A DNA stretch of 64,000 nucleotides from Rhodococcus opacus B4 (lineage in GTDB: Bacteria > Actinomycetota > Actinomycetes > Mycobacteriales > Mycobacteriaceae): contig NC_012522.1 in the NCBI RefSeq assembly GCF_000010805.1, positions 2,852,001 to 2,916,000 of the forward strand. Reading direction: 5' to 3'. The notes beneath the pieces were generated by a model. That model did no database searches, had not been told where the DNA came from, and worked only from the letters and a program-made list of their open reading frames with translations. This document shows positions 63,515 to 64,000 of the stretch, piece by piece (the first letter of the stretch is position 1; each line of letters opens with the position of its first letter). The position numbers and the translations under genes were made by a program.

Positions 63515-64000
63515 TCAGTCGCGGTGAGCCGACAGCAGCCACGCCGGCAGCATGGCCCGGCCCTTGTCGTCGCGCTGCCAGTTCGCGGCCTCCTCCGGCC
63601 CGAGCAGCGCGTGAATGAACGCCGGGCGAAGGTCGTCGATGATCCAGTATTCGGCGACGGCCTCCCGTAGCTCCTCGTCGGTCACCGGATTCGGTCCCTG
63701 CCCCTCGGGAAAGGCGCCCTTCGCGAACACCAGGATGTAGTAGGACGCGCCCGGCGCGGCTGCCCGGGCGACGGCCTGCAGGTAGTCGCGCCGCCGGTCC
63801 ACGGGCAGCGAATGAAAGAGGGTGCTGTCGACGATCGTGGCGAAGCGGCCGTCGAAGCCCGTGAACGTACTGATGTCCGCCACCTGATACGTCGCCGTCG
63901 TCAGACCGCGATCGGCCGCGGCCGCCTGAGCTGCCGCGATGGCCGTCGGCGACAGGTCCAGACCGACCACGGTGTATCCCTGCGCCGCCAACCGCAGGGA
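63515..64000 (-). CDS. Class I SAM-dependent methyltransferase (N-terminus beyond the window)
   Basis: At least 161 codons visible; the reading frame stays open to the window edge, so the true start lies outside. Visible are LAAQGYTVVGLDLSPTAIAAAQAAAADRG (SAM motif region with the acidic residue LDLSP), YQVADISTF and FATIVDSTLFHSLP. This is a thiopurine/tellurite-type small-molecule methyltransferase pattern. The C-terminus ends WLLSAHRD. Convergent with the quinone oxidoreductase gene. Confidence 0.85.
   Translation of the reverse strand, partial: SLRLAAQGYTVVGLDLSPTAIAAAQAAAADRGLTTATYQVADISTFTGFDGRFATIVDSTLFHSLPVDRRRDYLQAVARAAAPGASYYILVFAKGAFPEGQGPNPVTDEELREAVAEYWIIDDLRPAFIHALLGPEEAANWQRDDKGRAMLPAWLLSAHRD

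Overview
The window is high-GC actinobacterial DNA. Its gene content points to a soil Rhodococcus of the R. jostii/R. opacus type: many type III CoA-transferases and MHS-family transporters, a CYP199-type P450 with its reductase, a wax ester synthase/DGAT, full-length PknK, WhiB, and mycobacterial-type pyruvate kinase. No rRNA, tRNA, CRISPR array or prophage was seen. All calls come from reading the sequence; family names rest on recalled motifs, not on a search.

Layout. 1-1.44 kb: a decayed insertion sequence. 1.5-8.9 kb: a tandem glycine riboswitch followed by gcvP-gcvT-gcvH-glyA-sdaA, a route from glycine through serine to pyruvate. 9-14 kb: a malonate-like module on the minus strand (AccD/AccA-type carboxyltransferase, CoA-transferase, MatC-type carrier) with a GntR regulator; one 23-bp motif lies upstream of both transcription units. 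14-19.4 kb: a second CoA-transferase operon (CoA-transferase, acyl-CoA dehydrogenase, MHS transporter) with a divergent LysR, followed by the wreck of a similar LysR/MHS pair. 20-23.4 kb: pknK. 23.5-27.7 kb: a ureohydrolase, an MFS transporter and a PucR regulator. 27.7-30 kb: a CYP199-like P450 and its reductase, probably for 4-methoxybenzoate O-demethylation. 30-32.8 kb: a TetR/quinone oxidoreductase divergent pair with three repeated operators, a tiny Cys/His protein and an IclR regulator. 32.8-36.2 kb: a TetR-ATPase-permease drug exporter arranged like Rv1219c-Rv1218c-Rv1217c. 36-40.6 kb: a lipoprotein, a hydrolase, an SRPBCC protein and three small secreted proteins.

40.6-49.5 kb is the most interesting block. 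An XRE-cupin regulator with two operator-like palindromes precedes a seven-gene co-directional cluster: MHS transporter, FAD oxidoreductase, type III CoA-transferase, crotonase, DHDPS-family lyase, an SDR with a non-standard active site, and an aldehyde dehydrogenase. I recognise no described pathway with this combination. 49.6-56.2 kb holds WS/DGAT, an NDH-2-like flavoprotein with an Rrf2 regulator, WhiB, pyruvate kinase and glycerate kinase, followed by a CdaR-type regulator. The last 7 kb holds a GNAT gene broken by an amber codon, a PucR regulator, a DJ-1/PfpI protein beside a broken marR, an MHS transporter, a quinone oxidoreductase and a methyltransferase cut by the window edge.
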